64,000 bases of DNA, from NCBI GenBank assembly GCA_029862125.1, contig JAOTXY010000003.1, positions 1 to 64,000 on the forward strand, read 5' to 3'. This document shows positions 60,349-64,000 of this stretch, one piece after another. How positions within the stretch are numbered: position 1 is the first letter of the stretch; each line of letters begins with the position of its first letter. The position numbers and the translations under genes were made by a program. A model generated the notes under the pieces. It was not told the origin of the DNA. It saw nothing but the letters and a program-made list of their open reading frames with translations, and did no database searches. This DNA comes from Gammaproteobacteria bacterium. Lineage in GTDB: Bacteria; Pseudomonadota; Gammaproteobacteria; GCA-001735895.

Positions 60349-61325
60349 TAAGTTTTTATAACGATAACGATTTTCCCTTTGTGGTTTCCTTCTCCAAAGT
60401 AACGCAACGCTTCAGGCACCTCACTCAACGGATAGCTGCTGTCGATAACAGGAACGAGCTTACCAGCATCGATTAGTTCTCTCAGATCTGTTAGACCTTT
60501 ATTTGGCCCCTCCGCCACTAAGCAAAGTTTTCTGTCGTCACGGGTCAGTCGTCCGATGGCGCTGAGTAGCCAAAGTTGATAGACACGAGGAATTGAACCG
60601 CCGACCATGGCATAGGTGCCCCCTGGATTTAATGCTCGTTTATGGTCAAACATGGATCGGAAATTCTGACAATCAACAACCAGATCATAGCGCTCTCCAG
60701 TCTTCGTGAAATCATCCTGAGTGAAATCAATTACGTGGTCTGCGCCAACCGACCGAATGATATCCAGCTTGTGCGAGGTATCTACCCCCGTCACTTCTGC
60801 CCCCCAGTGCTTGGCGATTTGAACTGCAAATGTACCAACACCGCCGCCTGCTCCGTTAATCAAAACCTTTTGCCCTGGTTTTAGCTGCCCGGCTTTGAGT
60901 AATCCCTGCAAGGCCAGGACACCAGCCTGGGGTACGGAGGCTGCTTCTGCGAAAGTTGAGTGTAGGGGTTTGAGTTCAAGGGCGGTTTCTTTCGCGCAGG
61001 CATATTCGGCAAAACCACCCCAGTTATCCCAGAGATCGCCAAAAACCTCATCCCCGGGTTGAAATCGTTTGACGGCCTTGCCGATTGTCTCAACGGTTCC
61101 TGAAACGTCAGAGCCAAGTATCTGCTTGCCTGGCCTTGGCTTAAGAAGACCGTAAAAGAGACGGTTAATAAACGGCTTTCCGTTCAGGAACTCCCAGTCC
61201 CAGGAATTGATAGAGGACGCGTGAACGCGTATCAGTAACTCATCGTCCCTCGGCGTAGGTTTTGGCACCTCTTTCAATTCAAGGCCATTCGGCAACCCAT
61301 ATTGAGTAAATACGATCGCTTTCAT
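60348..61325 (-). CDS. MDR-family NAD(P)H-dependent oxidoreductase
   Basis: 325 aa from ATG 61325, preceded by GGGGG; a start at 61346 adds seven residues. It has the medium-chain dehydrogenase pattern: VFTQYGLPNGLELKEVPKPT, ILGSDVSGTVETIGKAVKRF, and the NADPH motif NGAGGGVGTFAVQIAKHWGA. It lacks the catalytic zinc cysteines, as in quinone-oxidoreductase (CAA43600/RTN4IP1-like) enzymes. It reduces quinones or enones in the cytosol. It faces away from the lipoprotein gene at 61554 and shares the end of repeat copy 18. Confidence 0.88.
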   Translation of the reverse strand: MKAIVFTQYGLPNGLELKEVPKPTPRDDELLIRVHASSINSWDWEFLNGKPFINRLFYGLLKPRPGKQILGSDVSGTVETIGKAVKRFQPGDEVFGDLWDNWGGFAEYACAKETALELKPLHSTFAEAASVPQAGVLALQGLLKAGQLKPGQKVLINGAGGGVGTFAVQIAKHWGAEVTGVDTSHKLDIIRSVGADHVIDFTQDDFTKTGERYDLVVDCQNFRSMFDHKRALNPGGTYAMVGGSIPRVYQLWLLSAIGRLTRDDRKLCLVAEGPNKGLTDLRELIDAGKLVPVIDSSYPLSEVPEALRYFGEGNHKGKIVIVIKT

Positions 61326-61433
61326 GAATATCCCCCGTGACAGCAATCATAACTTGAGACGTAATGCAGGAGTCGATATTTTGGCTGGATTAATAACTTT
61401 CGGTCAGTTAACCGATAATTTCTGCAGGACTAA

Positions 61434-61499
61434 TTACTCCAAAGCAGTCCCTCAACACCTTAACATTAGAGGCTCAGAACGGCCAGGAGCGGACGCTCA
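61434..61499 (+). repeat. dispersed intergenic repeat, copy 19
   Basis: TACTCCAAAGCAGTCCCTC, AACACCTTAACATTAG, AGGCTCAGAACGGCCAGGAG, CGGACGCTC. It is the last clear copy in the window; a possible fragment in the other direction lies at 62748-62766 (GGGTCCGCTTTGGGTTGCC). Confidence 0.82.
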
Positions 61500-61553
61500 G
61501 TAGACCTAAAAAGACCAGCTTAAAGCCAGTCTTTTTTATGCACTGTGAACAAG

Positions 61554-62558
61554 CTACTTCGACAAAGTCAACGTCGACCCTGAAAGATCGCATACAACAA
61601 AACCGAAATCCACATCAGGTCGAGCCGGGGTCACTATTGTTAGTGAGTCACCGTCCAGCAGTCCAGTATAACTTGAGCTATCACTACCCTGAAAAACGCC
61701 ATCAGCATAGGCCGAAGCCTCAATAATGCCATTCAGTGCGCCGGAAAAATCTATGGTGTTGCTGTTACCGATGATCGAAAAGTCTTCTCGAAAGGTAATC
61801 CCCTGTTCAGTAAGACTGAAACTGCCGTTGCCTTCAAAGGTTGCACCATTAGCAGTGAGACTGACCGAGGTGATCGTGATCGAGCCAGTTGAGCGGTTGG
61901 TTCTGTTATACCTGGAATCGTCACAATTAAAAACTCTATTAACACTGCGGCCAGTGTAGGTACCCAACCCGGCATTCAGAATATCATTCAGGGTGCTACG
62001 CAGATGGGCCTCGGCAGCCGCAGCGCTGACCAGGCTTCTTGCACCGGCGGTTGTCAATGCCGTTAGTTCTGCAACAACGGTCTGCACATTGCCATCATTG
62101 GCAAAGTCAGTCGTGCTTTGAGCGAAGTCGATGGTCTTGCCAATAGCTGCAGTACGCACCGCCTGGGTGATTAGTATGCCGTTATTGGGATCGCCGTCAT
62201 CATCGAGTGTTTGCAGAAAACTTGCAATATTGACCACGGTAGCATCAGAAGGATTCGCTGTATTAACCAATGTTAACGGAGTAAAGATACGGCGAGCTGT
62301 ACCATTACCGAGTTGAATATCACCTATGGACAGAAACAAGCTGTTGCCACTTTCGAATCTGAAACCGCCATCTGCAGCTGTTGTCCCAGATTTTTTACCG
62401 GCTGCATAGTTGGCGCCCTGAACGGGGCTATCGACGAATTTGCCGGAGAGAATAACATCCTTGTCATCACCGCCACCGCCACCGCCACCACAGGCGGTAA
62501 GCCAGACAGCGAAGCTGGTGAATAAGAGAAATTTTATAATTGTTGATAATAGCTGCAT
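61554..62558 (-). CDS. exported lipoprotein of unknown function
   Basis: 334 aa. A lipoprotein signal ends in AVWLTAC followed by a run of seven Gly and DDKD, a pattern common for outer-membrane lipoproteins of marine bacteria. The first domain (ILSGKFVDSPVQGANYAAGK) resembles carboxypeptidase-regulatory-like folds; the second half is beta-rich (SITITSVSLTANGATFEGNG, SFSLTEQGITFREDFSIIGN). A strong AGGAGGATGAC precedes the ATG. No enzymatic site is seen. It faces the MDR reductase's end, with repeat copy 19 downstream in the opposite direction. Confidence 0.75.
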   Translation of the reverse strand: MQLLSTIIKFLLFTSFAVWLTACGGGGGGGDDKDVILSGKFVDSPVQGANYAAGKKSGTTAADGGFRFESGNSLFLSIGDIQLGNGTARRIFTPLTLVNTANPSDATVVNIASFLQTLDDDGDPNNGILITQAVRTAAIGKTIDFAQSTTDFANDGNVQTVVAELTALTTAGARSLVSAAAAEAHLRSTLNDILNAGLGTYTGRSVNRVFNCDDSRYNRTNRSTGSITITSVSLTANGATFEGNGSFSLTEQGITFREDFSIIGNSNTIDFSGALNGIIEASAYADGVFQGSDSSSYTGLLDGDSLTIVTPARPDVDFGFVVCDLSGSTLTLSK

Positions 62559-62824
62559 GTCATCCTCCTGATACCATTAACCAGCTAGATAGAACGCACA
62601 TACGCGGTGTGAAAAGCACTATGTATATGTGGTAATCGAGATAACTTACACCCAAACATTGTATCATTGCAAAAGAAATTGCCAGTGAATCAGAAGTGCT
62701 GAGGGAATGAATTTAACCTGTTTCGTTGGTCAATGGAATTGTGGCTCAGGGTCCGCTTTGGGTTGCCATCTCAACCGGTCGACGCAACACCTAATCTCTA
62801 ACTATAGAGTGGAGGATGTTGTAA

Positions 62825-62983
62825 ATGAAAATGCGACCAAGGATTTATTACACCGAAGAACAAAAGGCGATGATGTGGGATCGTTGGCAGAAAGGTGAGT
62901 CACTTTCAAACAATAGCCTTTGGCGGCGGCACCGACGTAACTTCAAGAAAACATCAGCCCCAGATTTTGGTTTCGAAAAATAA
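62825..62983 (+). pseudogene. IS30-family transposase N-terminal remnant
   Basis: A 52-codon frame starts MKMRPRIYYTEEQKAMMWDR, then WQKGESL, the usual N-terminus of IS30-type transposases (helix-turn-helix region). After GESL the expected continuation is lost, replaced by SNNSLWRRHRR, and the frame stops at 62981. No inverted terminal repeats or DDE part can be seen nearby. So an IS30 element once ended here; most of it is gone. The gap 62559-62824 otherwise shows no gene. Confidence 0.65.
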
Positions 62984-63028
62984 TCGTTTGGAGTAACTTA
63001 GGCGAGATTTCCCGATGCGGACAATAAT

Positions 63029-64000
63029 ATGATCCTGAAGGATATTAAAACCTGGGTAACAGTGCCGCCAAGCGGTATCGGCGGCGCTTTCTGGGTAATT
63101 GTCAAAATTACCACCGATGATGGCATCGAGGGTATTGGTGAGTGTTATGGTATCCCGGTGTCAGGTGACATCGCCTGCGCCATGGTAGAGGATACCTTCG
63201 AGCGCTTTATCGCCGGTGAAGATCCGCATCATGTTGAAACCATGTTCCGGCGGGTTTACTCGGCCGGATTCACGCAACGCCCCGATATCAGCATGATGGG
63301 CGTGTTCAGCGGGATTGAAATCGCAGTCTGGGATATTCTCGGCAAAGCGCATGACCAGCCGATTTACCAGTTACTCGGCGGCAAGTTTCACGAAGATCTT
63401 CGTACCTATACCTACTTGTATCCCGAGGCAATAGCAGCGGATGGCAATCCAGGTGAAGGTGCACCGGACGTATATCACGATGGCGATGCCGCCGCGGCCC
63501 GTGCGCTCGACTACATCGACATGGGATTTACCGCGGTCAAGCAGGATCCCGCGGGGCCTTACAGCTTTCAGGGCGGACGCGAACTGTCACTGACCGAGCT
63601 GACCCGTTGCCAAGATAACATACGTAAGATTCGGGAGGCGGTGGGTGATCGGGCCGATATCCTGTTCGGTACGCATGGGCAGATGACGACGTCATCGGCG
63701 ATCCGTCTGGCGCGCCGGCTGGAACCCTACGATCCACTCTGGTTTGAAGAACCCTGTCCGCCCGATCAGATGGAAGCCATCGGCAAGGTGGCTGCAGCGA
63801 CCAGCATTCCGGTTGCGACCGGTGAGCGTTTGACCACGCGGGTCGAATTTCACCAGGCACTTAAAGCCGGGATCTCGATTCTGCAGCCCGATATCGGGCG
63901 CAGCGGCGGCGTCTGGGAAACCAAGAAAATTGCAGTGCTGGCAGAATTGTTTAATGCACAGGTTGCACCGCATATTTACTGTGGCCCGATCGCGCATGCC
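63029..64000 (+). CDS. enolase-superfamily sugar-acid dehydratase/racemase-like enzyme (partial)
   Basis: 324 codons visible from ATG 63029, running off the right edge. The mandelate-racemase/muconate-lactonising N-terminal capping domain (GIEGIGECYGIPVSGDIACA) is followed by the barrel (SGIEIAVWDILGKAHDQPIY), then DMGFTAVKQDPAG (a Lys in the KxD/K position), LWFEEPCPPDQ (metal ligand Glu), ATGERLTTRVEF and LQPDIGRSGGVWETKKI. The last motif, VAPHIYCGPIAHA, supplies a His. These resemble galactonate/galactarate-type dehydratases and cycloisomerases. Metal is Mg2+; the substrate is an acid sugar or related compound. The gene is separate from the repeats and the IS30 remnant. Confidence 0.88.
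   Translation, partial: MILKDIKTWVTVPPSGIGGAFWVIVKITTDDGIEGIGECYGIPVSGDIACAMVEDTFERFIAGEDPHHVETMFRRVYSAGFTQRPDISMMGVFSGIEIAVWDILGKAHDQPIYQLLGGKFHEDLRTYTYLYPEAIAADGNPGEGAPDVYHDGDAAAARALDYIDMGFTAVKQDPAGPYSFQGGRELSLTELTRCQDNIRKIREAVGDRADILFGTHGQMTTSSAIRLARRLEPYDPLWFEEPCPPDQMEAIGKVAAATSIPVATGERLTTRVEFHQALKAGISILQPDIGRSGGVWETKKIAVLAELFNAQVAPHIYCGPIAHA

Noticed and set aside
286-61499. CRISPR array
   Set aside because: The repeats are scattered one per intergenic space over kilobases in two orientations, not regularly spaced, and no cas genes are present.

Overview
The window looks like a chromosomal piece of a Gram-negative proteobacterium, most likely a marine gammaproteobacterium. The reasons are a PolB-type DNA polymerase, a CsdA/DeaD helicase, GcvA-type LysR regulators, OmpA and lipoprotein signals, REP-like palindromes, and a mix of methylated-amine catabolism with a NavBac-type sodium channel. 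There is no rRNA or complete tRNA in the window, so the placement is an inference.

Layout. (1) 1-12.4 kb is an AT-richer accessory zone of small unrelated genes: cytochrome b fragment, DMT transporter, ABM monooxygenase, BTAD/TPR regulator facing a kinase-pseudokinase protein, HDOD protein, catalytic-only tyrosine recombinase, rhomboid protease and GNAT. (2) 12.4-26.3 kb holds a LysR gene, then two segments bounded by three copies of the 3' half of an elongator tRNA-Met. These carry SGNH and YrbL-like genes, a broken creatininase homologue, a secretin-like protein, a Rieske/glutamate-synthase fusion, and a surface-polysaccharide set (PIG-L deacetylase, two sulfotransferases, O-antigen ligase). 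(3) 26.3-53.6 kb is a denser, GC-richer, mostly minus-strand block: sodium channel, dipeptidase, PhzF, SHMT, two non-pyrrolysine MttB-family methyltransferases, an FAD/GcvT demethylase, a TMADH-like flavoprotein, PolB, a four-gene operon ending in a cytochrome P460, a creatininase and DeaD. (4) 53.6-62.8 kb is a second accessory zone (MOSC, OmpA, GDT1 half-protein, metallo-beta-lactamase, MDR reductase, lipoprotein), ending in an IS30 remnant and an enolase-superfamily gene that runs off the edge.

The most unusual feature is shared by the two accessory zones and absent between them: about 19 copies of a 60-75 bp intergenic repeat, minus-oriented at 0.3-9.6 kb and plus-oriented from 11.1 kb on. 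Seven copies continue into a conserved tail with a GATAA...TTATC palindrome and a TATAAT box just before a gene. At five genes the tail ends in an integron-like GTTRRRY core (degenerate in one), and the matching RYYYAAC core lies just after the same gene (four exact matches of 7-12 bp, one partial). This is the arrangement expected of integron cassettes, but no IntI is present. The repeat therefore seems to be the middle of a long attC-like site that also carries a promoter.

How the genes may work together. The central block suggests removal of methyl groups from quaternary and tertiary amines: MttB-like enzymes and FAD/GcvT or TMADH-like oxidoreductases would produce C1 units and sarcosine or glycine, which SHMT could process. 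Creatininase-family amidohydrolases and the dipeptidase would feed related nitrogen compounds. The substrates are inferred, not shown.
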